DNA of 64,000 bases from Flaccisagitta enflata (GCA_965153355.1 OZ231127.1:16368001-16432000), one strand, 5' to 3'. Numbered from the stretch's first letter, positions 10,171-23,089 are shown. Program-made: numbers and translations. The notes: generated from the sequence alone by a model not told the origin.

Positions 10171-10762
10171 AATAGTCGCAAAAGCGTTAGATGGTCAGCG
10201 GTACCCGTACCCTGCCCTAGTAGGTTATGCTTTAAGTTGATGGGGATGCAGAACAGCGGCCCCGAAGAGGTCGATGGCCTATGCTTTCACAGATATGGGA
10301 AATTTTGCCTTCTCCTCCCCCGTCCGCCCCCCCCCAGCTTTGAGGCCCAAATTCTAGTCCCGAGACCCAAATCCCAGGCCTGTGGCCTAAATTCTATTCA
10401 AAAGGCCCAAATCCTAGCCTCAAGACCCAAATTCTATCCTGGAGACCCAAATCCCAGCCTTGAGACCCAAATCTCATCCTTGAGGCCAGGATATAAACCT
10501 TGAAGCTTAGATTTAGGCCTCATGGCTGGGGTTTGAGCCTAAAGGAGCCTCAAGGCTGGGATTTGGGTCTCCAGGCTATAATTTGGTTAGATTTTGGTCT
10601 TTTGGATAGAATTTAGGCCACGGGACTGGGATTTGGGTCTCGGGACGAGAACTTGGGCCTCAGAGCTGGGGGGCGGGAATGGACGTAGGAGAAGGAGGAG
10701 AAGGAGAAGGAGAATATTTGAAAGCATAGGTCATCGACCCCTTCAGAGCCGCTGCCCAAAAA
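10171..10762 (+). mobile_element. HE-6b foldback element, complete
   Basis: 5' end AATAGTCGCAAAAGCGTTAG, then GGTCAGCGGTACCC. The arms 10255-10300 and 10716-10757 share GACCTATGCTTTCAC. The interior is a ~20-bp GGCCCAAATCCCAGCCTTGA minisatellite that inverts near 10500. The 3' end is CCGCTGCCCAAAAAGG. A (GAA)n tract precedes it. Confidence 0.8.
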
Positions 10763-10835
10763 GGATATAAAGAGGAAGGAGAAAAAGAGGAAGGAGAAAA
10801 AGAGGAAGGAGAAAAAGAGGAAGAACTTCAATGGT
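10763..10835. repeat. Purine minisatellite
   Basis: 15-bp units AGAGGAAGGAGAAAA. Confidence 0.8.
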
Positions 10836-11040
10836 TCCCGTTTTTCGATGAAAATTTCGATGATCTTAAACTCCGGTCTGACGACGACAAAGATGGATCC
10901 TGCAGACGAGGAAGTAGAAATCATCAACTCTTGTGACTACATATGACAATAATGATATGAAATTAAAATCGCGATGTAAAATCAAGAATGAATAAGATAA
11001 GAATAGGAGAAAGAAAAAAAGACACCACTACATAAGACAG

Positions 11041-11230
11041 AACAATGCTGGATACACGGCTGCCAAAGTCGCATGTGGGTCGGCAGGGGCAGAGATAAAA
11101 ATGTTAACCAAACATTACGCTGAAGCAGTAATGTGAAAATCACCTATAAACACGGAACAAGCTAAGTCTTACCAACCAACAGACCAACCGACCAACATAT
11201 AGAGGGTTATGAAGTCGCGTGCACGCCACT
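11041..11230 (+). mobile_element. HE-1 element, complete (190 bp)
   Basis: 5' AACAATGCTGGATACACGG and AAGTCGCATGTGGGTCGGCA; core (GACC)-like; 3' hairpin AGTCGCGTGCACGCCACT (11213-11230) followed by TAAAAT. Confidence 0.82.
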
Positions 11231-11242
11231 TAAAATAACAGC

Positions 11243-11336
<94 letters not shown>
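11243..11336. repeat. (GTT)n microsatellite
   Basis: About 31 GTT units. Confidence 0.95.
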
Positions 11337-11594
11337 CATAATTGTTTTGTTGTTTTTTTCTTAATGCGGAAAAAAATGAAAAAAAAAAAGGTAAGAGAAT
11401 GAAAAAAAAAGAGATATCATGTGATCCTCTAGCCCAAAGAGGGTGAAATCGATGAAAAAGCCGATGACAACCACACCGATGATATTGGCATCAATGAAAT
11501 TCATCAGGGGAGAAATGGCCTAGGCCATAGATCATGAGAATGAACAAAAGGCAAGTTCGATTTCGACAGACCATTGATTACACTTGGTTTAATG

Positions 11595-11624
11595 ATGACA
11601 ATGATAACGATGATAACGATGATT

Positions 11625-11688
<64 letters not shown>

Positions 11689-11732
11689 CGATGACGATGA
11701 TGATGACGATGATGGTGATGATGAGGATGATG

Positions 11733-11811
<79 letters not shown>

Positions 11812-11832
11812 GGAGGAGGAGGAGGAGGAGGA
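11595..11832. repeat. (GAT)n microsatellite
   Basis: GAT array with GAC/GGT interruptions ending in GAG repeats. It gives poly-D, poly-M and poly-H artefact frames. Confidence 0.95.
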
Positions 11833-11844
11833 TAATGCTGATTG

Positions 11845-11955
11845 CAAGGTGTGGAGTAGCGTGTCCACGAATACGAAGGTGCACTTGCCACATAATTTGA
11901 CTTTTTGGGCAGCGGCCCCAAAGGGAACGATGTCATGTAGAACACAAGGGAACAA
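11845..11955. mobile_element. HE-1 3' remnant (+) and HE-6a arm (-)
   Basis: GGTGTGGAGTAGCGTGTCCAC (decayed HE-1 end), then a single HE-6a arm TTTTTGGGCAGCGGCCCC with TGTAGAACACAAGGG (11902-11950). Confidence 0.55.
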
Positions 11956-11959
11956 GTGA

Positions 11960-12113
11960 CTAAAAAGAAAAAGAAGATAAAGGAGACGACAAAGAACACA
12001 AAGAAGAAGAAATAAAAGACAAAGGGGACGAAGAAGAAGAAAAAGAAAAAGTGAAAGAAAAAGAAAAAGATAAAGAAAAAGAAAAGAAAAGGAAGAAGAA
12101 GAAGAGGAAGAAA

Positions 12114-12147
<34 letters not shown>

Positions 12148-12271
12148 AGAAGAAGAAGAAGAAGAAGAAGAAGAAGAAGAGAAGAAGATATTTAGTCAAT
12201 AAAGTAATTTTTTTACTTATAGAGGTGCTTTGTCGCACTAAAAAAAACAAAGAAAAGAAAAAGAAGAAGGA

Positions 12272-12312
<41 letters not shown>
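11960..12312. repeat. (AAG)n purine tract with an HE-2 3' end inside
   Basis: AAG/AAAG arrays interrupted at 12217-12240 by ATAGAGGTGCTTTGTCGCACT, the HE-2 hairpin end, followed by A7. Confidence 0.85.
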
Positions 12313-12313
<1 letters not shown>

Positions 12314-12677
12314 GTAGAAAATATGATACAAGATTGACGAAATTGTATGATAATAGAGCAGTTAATGCTCAGTTTGCCATTTCAGCCTTTGGACTATATT
12401 GGTGAATTTCTTTGCCGTTAATTCATTCGCCATTCACTCGCTATTTACCCGCCATGCGTTCTGCCTTCAAAATATTAAGAATTCCAATAAAACAGGACGA
12501 ATTAACGCTGTAGTTTCCCGACCTCGCCCATGTATTGCTCTAGTTCCTCTCTTTTCCCTCCTCAATTCCCTTTTTTCTTCCAGTCGCCCTGTTCATCAGC
12601 GTAGCCGCTTTCATTCATAGCTGAACAATTCGACCCCAAGATTCACTAGTCATTCACCAGCTACGCTGCGCATTTGA
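12313..12677. other. Non-coding, no recognised feature
   Basis: ATTCACTCGC-type words recur loosely; nothing assignable. Confidence 0.45.

Positions 12678-12731
<54 letters not shown>
12678..12731. repeat. (CT)n microsatellite
   Basis: About 26 CT units. Confidence 0.95.
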
Positions 12732-12733
<2 letters not shown>

Positions 12734-13974
12734 TCATTATCTTCCTTTTCTTCCTTTCCATCAACAGGTGGTAATGGTGACCTGAGATTGCACTCTCTCT
12801 CTTCGCGGGCTCTCTTCATTGATGGTCGTTTCAGTGCTTTCTTAATATGCCTTTTCTGTCTTCCTTTGGTGGCTCTTCTGTTTTTGCCTTGTTTTCGCGT
12901 TCTCGTGTGCATTTTCACAGAATCCAGTGCTCAAAAGTTGTGCCTATTTGTTTGTCCGCTTTGCCATCATTCTCTCTCACAGGGAGACGTCTGAACGACT
13001 TTTTTTTTCAATCCAACTCCTTGCGATTGACCTTTCTTATGTTTCCATTGTATTTCAGGAGCATTGGATTACGTCATTTACGTGTGCAATTTGTAAAAGG
13101 AGAAAACGACTGAAATTGAAAAAGCAGAAAACGTTCCTTCCGAACCCGCGATTCCTGCAATGCAACGCCATGGATTTAAACATAAACACTTGATGACGGG
13201 TGTTCGAAAAAAAAAAACAACTGTAGCCACTATTTTTTCAGTTAAAGAAGGACGCTAATCCTTAACTTATGTACTATTTTCATAAACTAGGTTTTACAAA
13301 ATAGTCTATTGAAATAGTTAAAAGGGATGCACTGACTAGAAAAACAAGAATCTTGTCCCGTTTAAAATCATACTAGGAATCATTAGGTTTTTTCTAGATT
13401 CACTTAGCTTTACATAACAATTTCAATGAAATTGTATATTATATATTATATCATAATACCCCAGACAAGTCATCTCTCAATATTCATTTTGCTATTCTAT
13501 AATTCTATATGAGTGATTAATAGTAAAAAACTATTTAAAGTTTTTTTTTTATCGAATACCCGATACAAAACATTTTCACTGTGTTCATGTGTGGTTTCCT
13601 TTCTAGAAAAGTTCTAAAACCTTTCCGTATGTTTTTTTTTTTTTTTTTTTTGTCAAACTCCGTGATCAATGACACTAATGGAATCAATGAAACTAATGAA
13701 AGCATGCGTGATAACAGTAAAAGATATTCCCTCCGTCAATCCTACTATAACGATTATTTTTGGATTACTCAACGGTAGATTTGGATTACTCAACGGTAGA
13801 TATGGCTTTCTCGTTGCCAGTCTCTCCAGTCTTCAATATCGGCATATTGCGTATATTTCATGCACCTGATGAATCTATGGATCAATTACGCGAAATACAC
13901 TCAGACGAATCGTTTCTTGCTCCTATACATTCCTCCTGATCTGTTCGTTTGTCGGTTCACCGGAGGGTCTCTTA
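12732..13974. other. Unique non-coding sequence
   Basis: Mostly single-copy sequence. A 21-bp unit TTTGGATTACTCAACGGTAG is duplicated in tandem (about 13758-13800). No recognisable protein. Confidence 0.5.
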
Positions 13975-14204
<230 letters not shown>

Positions 14205-14313
14205 GCTCTCGTTTTCTCGCTCCATCTCTTAAAACTCGTTATTTAATGAATGATATGCATTATTCTCGCACTTAAAAAGCCTTTAGAGACACGTGTTGCG
14301 TCAGGATGGGAAA

Positions 14314-14318
<5 letters not shown>

Positions 14319-14372
<54 letters not shown>
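14319..14372. repeat. (GA)n microsatellite
   Basis: About 27 AG units. Confidence 0.95.
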
Positions 14373-14374
<2 letters not shown>

Positions 14375-14502
14375 AGAGACCCCATGTTTGCCCGTTTGGT
14401 CGTTCCACTTGGCGTTTTGCCTTTCGTTTGCCTTCTTGCCGACGCCAGAGCCTCTGTTCCCATTAGACCTGTAAAAGAACAGTGGTAAATCATTCGGTCT
14501 TG

Positions 14503-14565
14503 CCTCCTCAGCCTCATCCTCAGCCTCATTCTCCGCCTCATCCTCAGCCTCATCCTTAGCCTCCT
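14503..14565. repeat. 12-bp minisatellite CCTCAGCCTCAT
   Basis: Five or so units of CCTCATCCTCAG; the frame through it is a low-complexity E/D/A artefact. Confidence 0.8.
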
Positions 14566-14622
14566 CACTCTTCAACCCAAGTTCTCTCTTCCACTCTGGT
14601 TCTGGGTTTTGCTTCATGTCGA

Positions 14623-15477
14623 CTTTTTGGGCAGCAGCTCCCTAGGGGACGATGTCGTAATATCTAGAGCATAAGTATATAGACAAGTGATTGTAACAGT
14701 TACTTTGAGTTTGAACAATAAATCTATATAAAAATCAGTGAGATTCTGAAATTACTTTGATTTTCTGAACTAATGCCGCAAACCGCATCTGTCTAGCTCA
14801 AGTCGTTTAGAAATGACAAGAAAAACAAGATTGATACCCCAAATGAAAAATAGCAAAAAAATGTATCTAAATATTTGCATTAAATTTCATAATTATTATT
14901 CAAAAATAATGGATTTTCTTCTGATTTTTCATACCTGCTACAACACCAAACACTTGTTACATGTTCCTGCCTGATTCCAGCCCTATTCAATCATTGTGGT
15001 TGAAAATAAGGCTTAAGGGAACACCAAGAATGAACCAAGATGAATCATCTTAAACAATTTTCAAAGAGGGGGGGAACATGCACAACACTGATTTGGAAAT
15101 GTTTAAAAACACATATTCAAAGAGTTACTGTTATCTAAAGATGTAAAACTACATATTTTACTGACTTAAGAGGATTTTTTAAGGTTGTTTTGGAAAAACT
15201 AGCCGAGTAATATACTATCTTTATACTTTTGCTCTAGATAGTATAGAACACAGGTGGGGGGCTTTTCTTCATGTTTTTTGACAAATCAGATCCATTTAGG
15301 CCTCAAATCTGATCGCAAATAATCAATCAGCCTTTTTGCCTTTTAGACCCCAATAGAGCCTTCTCTGACCTCTTAGGCCTTTAAGCTACCCACTCTGTAT
15401 CCCCTTGCTCAAATTCACTATCATGCAATGCAGGGCAACGAGTATCGCTGACCACATATTGCCCTCGGCCGACCGGC
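14623..15477 (-). mobile_element. HE-6a element split by a nested MITE
   Basis: The left arm TTTTTGGGCAGCAGCTCC ends at 14660; its continuation TAGAACACAGGTGGGGG resumes at 15243. Then follow a decayed AGGCCT minisatellite and the 5' part GCAGGGCAACGAGTATCGCT. This matches the copy at 2515-3195 once the insert is removed. Confidence 0.7.
14662..15240. mobile_element. 579-bp inverted-repeat MITE inside HE-6a
   Basis: The ends are TATCTAGAGCATAAGTATA and its near complement TATACTTTTGCTCTAGATA, with AACAGTTACT further in on both arms. It interrupts an HE-6a arm between GTCGTA and GTATAGAACAC. AT-rich, non-coding. Confidence 0.65.
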
Positions 15478-16070
15478 TTATAACAGCTTGCAGGTTTATA
15501 ATCAGTCACATGCGCATGGAATATGTGAGTAAATGCATGCATTGGACCTTGTGCTAACCCGAGCAGACGAGCAAAAGTTACTCTCATCAGGGCTAAGTAA
15601 TAAGTCAACCATGTGCATCACACTTTTCAGATGACCAATGAAACAAGTCATCTAGGATACACACCCAAAGAAAGAGCTCTGCGGTATACCACGTCGAATA
15701 TTATGCGACAATGCAACGAAAAGTAATAATTCATCGATAGTTTCGGTTCTGTTGTACGAAACTTCGTGCTCTTTGAAATTTCGGTATTGGTCTAACTCAA
15801 TATCAATTCTAGGTAGTGTAAATGGATGACTTCAATTGATTTTGGATTTAGGATTTTGAGTTTGATGTTGACAAACAAAAAACAATTTCTGAATAAATTG
15901 GTGAATGTGGTAAGGATGAAAGTTTTGACATGCAATATGCAAATCGATATTTTGTCCTGAAATCCTTTTTCGTTTCGTTTATGTTGGACAAAAGTCAGTT
16001 CTAGTTTGTTGTTTTCTTTTTGTTGGCCTCTGCACTGTATTCTCAAAGACGGGAGCTACAACAAAAGAAA
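15478..16070. other. Non-coding, no recognised feature
   Basis: An AACAAGTCATCTAGGATAC word at about 15638 resembles an HE-6 5' end. Otherwise unique sequence. Confidence 0.45.
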
Positions 16071-16075
16071 TAACG

Positions 16076-16110
16076 AGAGAGAGCGAGAGAGAGAGAGAGA
16101 GAGAGAGAGA
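16076..16110. repeat. (GA)n microsatellite
   Basis: Short GA run. Confidence 0.9.
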
Positions 16111-16152
16111 GCTCTTAGCCGGTCCATAGGTCAGTCGTACAGCTGTGTCATT

Positions 16153-16205
16153 GATCAGATAACTTGGCCGGATACACGGCAACCTAAGTTACGTGCGACA
16201 TGACA
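16153..16205 (+). mobile_element. HE-1 5'-end remnant
   Basis: AACTTGGCCGGATACACGGC and AAGTTACGTGCGAC; the rest is missing. Confidence 0.5.
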
Positions 16206-16974
16206 ACCCCGCGTTACTAGTTCACGAGTCTTATATAGGATGAATTGTAGCACACGTCACAACATACAAAGACGAATCTTAAGATTTTTCCTGTCAAAGA
16301 TGACGTTTCTCTATCCAATACAGGCAAGCTCGCAGTTGTGTTGATTTGACTACATTAATGTCTCATTAACATGCGTGTGTTATGGTCGGTGGTAAGTCAT
16401 TTTCGGTGCTTCGCTTCCACTTGTGCGTATCCGATGGATTTCAGGACGGTCATAACTTGTACATAAATGGAGCCATCAATATTAAGTGCGGTGGTTTATA
16501 GACCGGATGGTCGTTATTGCTAATGTTGCACCTGTTTGCGTAAGGGGAGAGAATGGGGGGAAGGGGGAGGCTACCATTGGTTACTCTAAACGATGCTCCT
16601 GGCACTTTTCTCACCAACTCTTACCTCCTATATGGTCAATAAGTAAATCTATTCTATTTGTACCATTCTATCTTTTTTTTTTTGTAATAATACTAACATA
16701 TTCTTCTGTTATGAATGTTCCTCTATACGTCTTTCAATATTGTAACAAGAATAGTAGACTATATGTTTCCCAACGAAAGCATTGAAATCGTTGGACCAAC
16801 TGAGAAGGGCTGTTGAATAGAGGGGGCGATGAATGGAGGGAATACAGTAATTCGGGGGGGGGGGGGTGATGGAGACCACGACGAGACACATTTGGAATGT
16901 GAGCCGATCACATGTGAGTCCCATATCCTGTTTTTGGACATATCCAATTAAGGTTCGCTCCCCTTTCTTTCACT
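16206..16974. other. Unique non-coding sequence
   Basis: A G11 run at about 16855-16866 and a T12 run near 16674 are the only simple features. Confidence 0.45.
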
Positions 16975-17465
16975 CTCTTTTTTTTTCTTTTTTTCTCTTT
17001 TTTTTTCTCTTTTACTTTCTTTATCTTTCTTTTTGTATTTCTTTTTCTTTTCTTTTTCTTTTCTTTTTCTTTTCTTTTTCTTTTCTTTTTCTCTTCTTTT
17101 GCTCTTCTTTTTCTTTTCTTTTTCTTTTCTTTTTCTTTTCTTTTTCTTTTCTTTTTCTTTTCTTTTTCTTTTCTTTTTCTTTTCTTTTTCTTTTCTTTTT
17201 CTTTTCTTTTTCTTTTCTTTTTCTTTTCTTTTTCTTTTCTTTTTCTTTTCTTTTTCTTTATCTTCCTCCTCTCTTTTTCTTTTCTTTCTCTTTTTTCTTT
17301 CTCTTTTTTTTCTCTTTTTTTTCTCTTTTCTGTCTCTTCTCTTCCTCTTTTCTTTCTCTTCTCTTCCTCTTTTCTATCTTTTTCTTTCTCTTTTCTTTCT
17401 CTTTTCTTTGTCTTCTGTTCCTCTTTTTTTTCTCTTTCTTTCTATTTCTTTTCCTTTGCCTTTGG
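16975..17465. repeat. (TTTTCTTTTTC)n pyrimidine array
   Basis: 11-bp units in the middle (17035-17258), degenerate CTCTTTT units on both sides. Long F/S/L frames through it are artefacts. Confidence 0.92.
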
Positions 17466-17599
17466 GCTTTTTCGGCACATGTTAATTAATCAAATGAGAT
17501 GCCATTTACCATTTCCACCTCTTCCACCTCTTCCACCTCTTAACGTCCTGAGAGCCATTTGAATTGGATGTTGACTCGGAATTTCCAAGTCGCGCGCGC

Positions 17600-17700
<101 letters not shown>

Positions 17701-17981
17701 CCCTATCACGCGTCCGTACATGCCTTCGTGTCCAGGCAGCCAAATCGAAATCGAGACGACACGCGCAATTTCTTTATGTGTTTATTGCTCTGTTTATGTG
17801 TCTGTTTGTGTTTGTTTCTGTCTGTTTGTATATCTATTTGTGTGTTTGTTTTTGTGTTAGTGAGTGTGGTAATTATCCTGCAAAGGGACCGTGCAAACGC
17901 AATAATAAAGTCGTTTTAAAGATAGGAAGAAGAAGACAGCATGTAACTGGAAAAGAATTGAATAGAAGCGTAAGAGAAGAA

Positions 17982-18220
17982 AACAATTAAGGCCTGATAC
18001 ACGGCCAATAAGTAGTCGCTTACGGGTGGTCAGGGGAATTTGGGCATTTGGGTGTTTGAGTGGGCGGGGGCTGTGATGTGGCTGGGCAGGGGCCGTTATG
18101 CTCAGATATCATCATGCATCATTTCGCCTGTTTTCGCATCATCCAAAATTTCGCGTAACGGATTTTCGGACCTTCAATTGGACCCTCACACCCTCTCAAA
18201 GAGTCGCTTTGCAAGTGACT
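17982..18220 (+). mobile_element. HE-1-like element with an AGTCGCTT stem
   Basis: 5' AACAATTAAGGCCTGATACACG with the subterminal AGTCGCTTACGGG. 3' hairpin AGTCGCTTTGCAAGTGACT (18202-18220) followed by AAAAC. The altered stem sequence appears at both the 5' motif and the hairpin. The GACC core is reduced. Confidence 0.68.
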
Positions 18221-18653
18221 AAAACGCGGAGTTACTACACAGTACACACTCGCAGGCAGGGCGGGGGGGGGGGGGTTAAAGGGCGGAAATGTGCTTTTCG
18301 ACTCGATCATCCTGGACGGACAGATGGGTAGGCTGCCGGATATATCGGTGGACAGACAAAGCGTCTTATCGTTACAGGGAAAGAAATCTGCAAACCAAAA
18401 GGAAAAACCTTGAAAGAATGGAGAAGATTAATAAGCTTCTTGGATCATGAAGGGAGTTATCAAAGGTATGGAAGGAAACCAGTCATCAAAGGATTAATAG
18501 TGGTCAGCGGTGTCTGATGCTCTGCTTTATTTGATGAAGCTAAGCAGTATGGGAATTACCTCCCAAGCTCCTTGGTCAAGATCAAGGGTCAATGTTTTTT
18601 AAGAAATAGTGGTATGTTCAATACTTTTTGATCAAGTCTGAGAGATAGTTTCT
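18221..18653. other. Non-coding with small repeat remnants
   Basis: GGACAGATGGGTAGGCTGCC (about 18317) and GTGGTCAGCGGTGTC (about 18500) look like HE-1 and HE-6 debris. Confidence 0.4.
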
Positions 18654-18849
18654 AGTCGTGTGCACGCGTCTCAATAACACGCTATGTCTGTCGGATGGTC
18701 TGCCTGTTGGTCGGTCGGCTAGTCACACTTTGTTCTTTTTTTTAAATAAAGGGCAGTTTTTGAATCACTGCTCCTGCCCAAATACTTGGTTTTCATCACT
18801 GCCACTGCCCAACCACATGCGACTTCGATAACTGTGTGATTGGCCTTGT
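18654..18849 (-). mobile_element. HE-1 element, complete (196 bp)
   Basis: Hairpin AGTCGTGTGCACGCGTCT at the left, (GGTC)n, CACTGCTCCTGCCCA twice, subterminal ATGCGACT, and the 5' end GGCCTTGTT at the right. Confidence 0.82.
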
Positions 18850-19312
18850 TTAGATGTGATTCATGCTTTCCAGATGAATGAATTTAATAGCGAATTCAAT
18901 AGTATCACTTGTAATGGTATTTTCAGCATATTTCAACGAAATCCAAGTTCAAATTTCAGGATTCAAAGCGAATAAAATGGAAATAAGTTATAGAGAAAAA
19001 CATTTAGATGAAAAAAAAAAAGATAAGAGAAAAAAAAAAGCACAGCGGAGAAGACTGTCTTTTAGAAAAGATAAATCTCAAGACGGCCTAAAAGTAGAGA
19101 AAGAGGGATTTGAAAGAAAAGGTGACTGTAAAGCCTTTTCCAGACGAAATATCGAGAGACTCGACTCTCCTCAACTGCGCTCAACTGAGCTCAACCAAAG
19201 GCGTGTTCCTGGTGACGTATCAATCGTGATTATTCCCGTTCATCGAGTTTCCAGTGTGAAAACATACTACCTGGTATGATTTGATTTACTGATTGAATAT
19301 TTGTAAAATCAT
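18850..19312. other. Non-coding; one weak 133-codon frame
   Basis: A frame at 18878-19279 (+) is Lys/Arg-rich in the middle because of an A-rich tract. It shows no domain and no codon pattern I trust; not called as a gene. Confidence 0.4.
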
Positions 19313-19400
19313 CGCTGCCCTGCCTCTCATTCCAATTTACAACCATGCAAAGCAGGGCAACAGGTATCGCTGACCACATATTGACCTTGGGCGACCTGTT
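19313..19400 (-). mobile_element. HE-6a 5' fragment
   Basis: GCTGCCCTGCC, GCAGGGCAACAGGTATCGCT and GGGCGACCTGTT match the 5' end of the copy at 2515-3195. Confidence 0.65.
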
Positions 19401-19739
19401 GATAATTGATAATTATGTTTGATCTTGTCTTGCCATTTACGGGCGAATATTGTAGTTTGGGAAGGTGTTTATAGTTTGGTCTGCCATTTCCAAATAATCA
19501 ATAATACAGGGAGCAGGTTGCGCCCATTTTTGAGATTTTTTTATGTAGATTATTTTGCTCTTTTATTAAAAAGTATCTAGCGGCTCTGAAAGCCGAGATA
19601 TCCTGTGTTAGAGATGTTTGAATTTTCACAATTTATGACACCATTTACAAAATGAATGTTTTTTTCCTCTTTTGCTTGTAGTTTCTGAACGGTTGAAGTC
19701 ACAGAAACCAGATTGCACTCATTTTGAAGATTTCTTTTT

Positions 19740-19932
19740 AGTCGCGTGCACGCGACTCTACAACCCGCTTTGTCCGTCAGTCGGTCGGTCGGTCGGTGGG
19801 TTGGTCACACTTTACTTTTTTTTATGATTTTATTTCTTTGACCTCACTGCTCCTACCCAAATGGTCTGGTGACCTCAAACATGGCCCCTGCCCACCCGCG
19901 CGCGACTTCGGTAGCCGTGTATCCCACCTTGT
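19740..19932 (-). mobile_element. HE-1 element, complete (193 bp)
   Basis: Perfect 18-bp palindrome AGTCGCGTGCACGCGACT at the left end; (GGTC)n; GCGCGCGACT subterminal motif; 5' end ACCTTGTT. T-runs flank both sides. Confidence 0.88.
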
Positions 19933-20398
19933 TTTTAAAAAATCTATTCAGCGTTTTTAAAAGCTGAGATATTCTTGGTTGAAGGTTTATATACACTTAT
20001 TTCCAAGGTAGTATTCATAAATTTCTACCGACTCAGGAGAGAGTGAGCAAAGTGAGTGAGCGTGCCAGTAAAAAGAGTGAGCCAGTGAAGCCAGCAAATC
20101 AAAGTGGATGTAACGAAGCAAGTGTAGCAAAGCAGAGGGCAAAATCGTTGTCTGCCAGCGAACGTAGCGAGCGACCAAGTGGCCCTTTAAGGACGCTGTT
20201 GTTTGTGACTGGAAACACGCCCTGAGCGCTTCCGGTTTGCGTCTGTGTCGTCTTTTAAAGCTCACCATAATTCCACATTTCCATAAAATCCTACTTCGTC
20301 TCCCTTTCACAGTTTCACCGGATTTCTCTTTTCTGTCTGTCTTTGACATTAAAATTGTGTCGTTTCCTTTGCGTCAGGATGCGTCTCCGCATCGTTTT
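19933..20398. other. Non-coding, no recognised feature
   Basis: AGTGAGTGAGCG-type words at 20040-20165 recur loosely near 31.7 kb in inverse orientation. Confidence 0.4.
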
Positions 20399-20518
20399 AG
20401 TCGCGGTCTCGCCACTCAATAAGATGCTTTGTCCATCCATCCTTCCGTCCGTCCATCTGTCCATCGATCCATTTGTCCATCCTTTCCGTCCGTCCGTCCG
20501 TCCGTCCGTTGGTCCGTG
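20399..20518 (-). mobile_element. HE-1 3' end with (GTCC)n
   Basis: Hairpin AGTCGCGGTCTCGCCACT, GATGCTTTGTCC and a GTCC/ATCC array. No 5' end found. Confidence 0.6.
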
Positions 20519-20984
20519 ATAATGGTGTTTGAGTGAAGGGGTGTCTCTTACATGCATAAGTTGTGAATTGAAAATGTTGAACTTCTTCTCCTTTGTTTAA
20601 AATTAAATCAAGGAAGTCAAAAACTGGATTCGTTCTTCTGTTTGATCGTGACTAAGCTCTCCATTTATTGTTTAAAAAAACGCAGAAAAATATGCTTGAT
20701 TCTTTAAAGAATATAAAGAAGTACGACCACAATGTTTGGACAATCTTTTAAACAACTCTAGAACGATTCATGGACAACTAAGAAACAGGAAATTTCTGGA
20801 GGACGCATCACCCAAACGTTTTCTTTGCCCCGAGAGGGAGAGACCGAGTGTATGAATGTGGTTCTGCATTCGGCGAAGTGACGCTTTTGTTGCATACGAC
20901 TTTCCCGCCTCGATATGATGGCATTATGGTTTCATCATGTGGTACCCCGTCTCTAGATCAAATGGAGCCTTTGAATAAGAAATT
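20519..20984. other. Non-coding, no recognised feature
   Basis: Unique sequence with no gene or repeat that I can support. Confidence 0.4.
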
Positions 20985-21650
<666 letters not shown>

Positions 21651-21829
21651 AAGCAACGGGGCGGAATGACAGAGGAAAGATGGAAAATGGGGGAAGGGTG
21701 GAATGTTATGAATGGTTAAACCAGTCTCGCGACTCTCTTGAAAGGAATATTGTTGAGCTCAGGCCTCAAGCTCATTCTTGCGAATGCCAGTGTTGATGGC
21801 TGCCACGTTTTAGCCTTTATGCAACGTTT

Positions 21830-21985
21830 CTGACAGTTCTGCCAATGTTTGTGATTACGCTTATGCTCGTGCTTGCATCCGTGCTTGCAGTATTGCTTGC
21901 TTTCGAGCTCGTGCTTGTGATTATTATTCTCTTGCTTGTAATTGAATGTGTGTGCTATTGTGCTTGTGCTCGCGCTCGTATCCAT
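21830..21985. repeat. Degenerate GTGCTTGTGCTCG minisatellite
   Basis: Words such as GCTCGTGCTTGC and TTGTGCTCGCGCTCG recur irregularly. Confidence 0.6.
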
Positions 21986-22059
21986 TATCGCACTTACTTG
22001 AGGTAAGCAAAAGAAAATGCGCTAGTTTTGTGGAACGTTGGTTGTTCTCGCTCATTTTT

Positions 22060-22242
22060 AGTCGCGTGCTACGCGACTCTACACCCCGCTTTGTCGGTCC
22101 GTCGCTCGGTCCGTCGCTCAATCGATCGGTTGGTCCGTCGGTCACACTTTACTTTGCCCTCGCGGCTCCTGCCCAAATGATATACTGACCTCAAATATGG
22201 CCCCTGACTGCACGCGACTGTAGCCGTGTATCCGGCCTTGTT
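22060..22242 (-). mobile_element. HE-1 element, complete (183 bp)
   Basis: Hairpin AGTCGCGTGCTACGCGACT, (GGTC/CGTC)n core, subterminal GCACGCGACTG, 5' end CCGGCCTTGTT. Confidence 0.87.
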
Positions 22243-22800
22243 TTCTTTTTTTCTTTTTTTTTTTTTTTTTTGAGCGGGTCTCGCAATATTTCCGAAGTTA
22301 ACACTTCAAGTGAAACTATAGACTGCATAGTTACAGTTAGTTCAATTGCACGATAATCAAACTGTATCATAACACCTTTGTGTTAACACAGTTAACACAG
22401 TTTAAATTTCATGTAACTGGGCTCAGTCAAATAGAAGTATGCGTTTTCAAATTTTATTGCTTCGATTTTAAAAGCCTTTCATTCTGGGTTTTCTTTCAAT
22501 GAAGTAACGATAGCGTTTTCGTGGCAGTGGAGAAGAAAGTTTTGTTTTGAGTTTGATTTTTTAGTTTAATTTCATTTTTATAGTGGACAATTTATTTTCA
22601 TTTTGCGTTCTAAGTGTCAAAAATAATCAAAGCAAGCTAAGAGAAGTCCTCTTTAAGTGTTCTGGCATTGCGTAGAGAATCATTTTCTTTTCTCTGAATC
22701 ATCCCCGAGGTTTTCAAGGTTGTGGCTTTTACCCTCACCATTTGACGAAACATACTCTTCTTGCCCTCAGTTTACTTAGGACGCGCATTCGCATTCAAAT
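22243..22800. other. Non-coding with a dispersed motif
   Basis: T18 run near 22255. CAGTTTAAATTTCATGTAACTG at about 22397-22418 belongs to a dispersed motif also seen at 27.3, 42.45 and 53.55 kb. Confidence 0.45.
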
Positions 22801-22807
22801 AGACCCA

Positions 22808-22920
<113 letters not shown>

Positions 22921-23088
22921 TGAAAAGGAAATGAAGAGAAGAGGTGGAGACTGCCGAGGTTTGAAAAGAATGTTGCAAAAGCCGGATAGGTCGGTTGGTT
23001 GAGACGATTGAGACTAAGGTTGGTGCCCATTGCATCGCCACGCGGGACCCGAACTTGTGTTTGGGTCTTAAAGGCCGTTTAAGCATCG

Positions 23089-23089
<1 letters not shown>

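Noticed and set aside
11534-11999. Poly-Asp, poly-Met, poly-Ile, poly-His and poly-Ser frames over (GAT)n
   Set aside because: All frames of a trinucleotide array are open; none has flanking protein-like sequence.
18878-19279. 133-codon frame as a hypothetical gene
   Set aside because: Lys-rich centre comes from an A-rich run; no recognisable domain, splice signals or codon bias like the innexin.
19740-19757. Perfect AGTCGCGTGCACGCGACT palindrome as a transcription-factor operator
   Set aside because: It always sits at the same edge of HE-1 elements and changes together with their 5' motif, so it belongs to the element.
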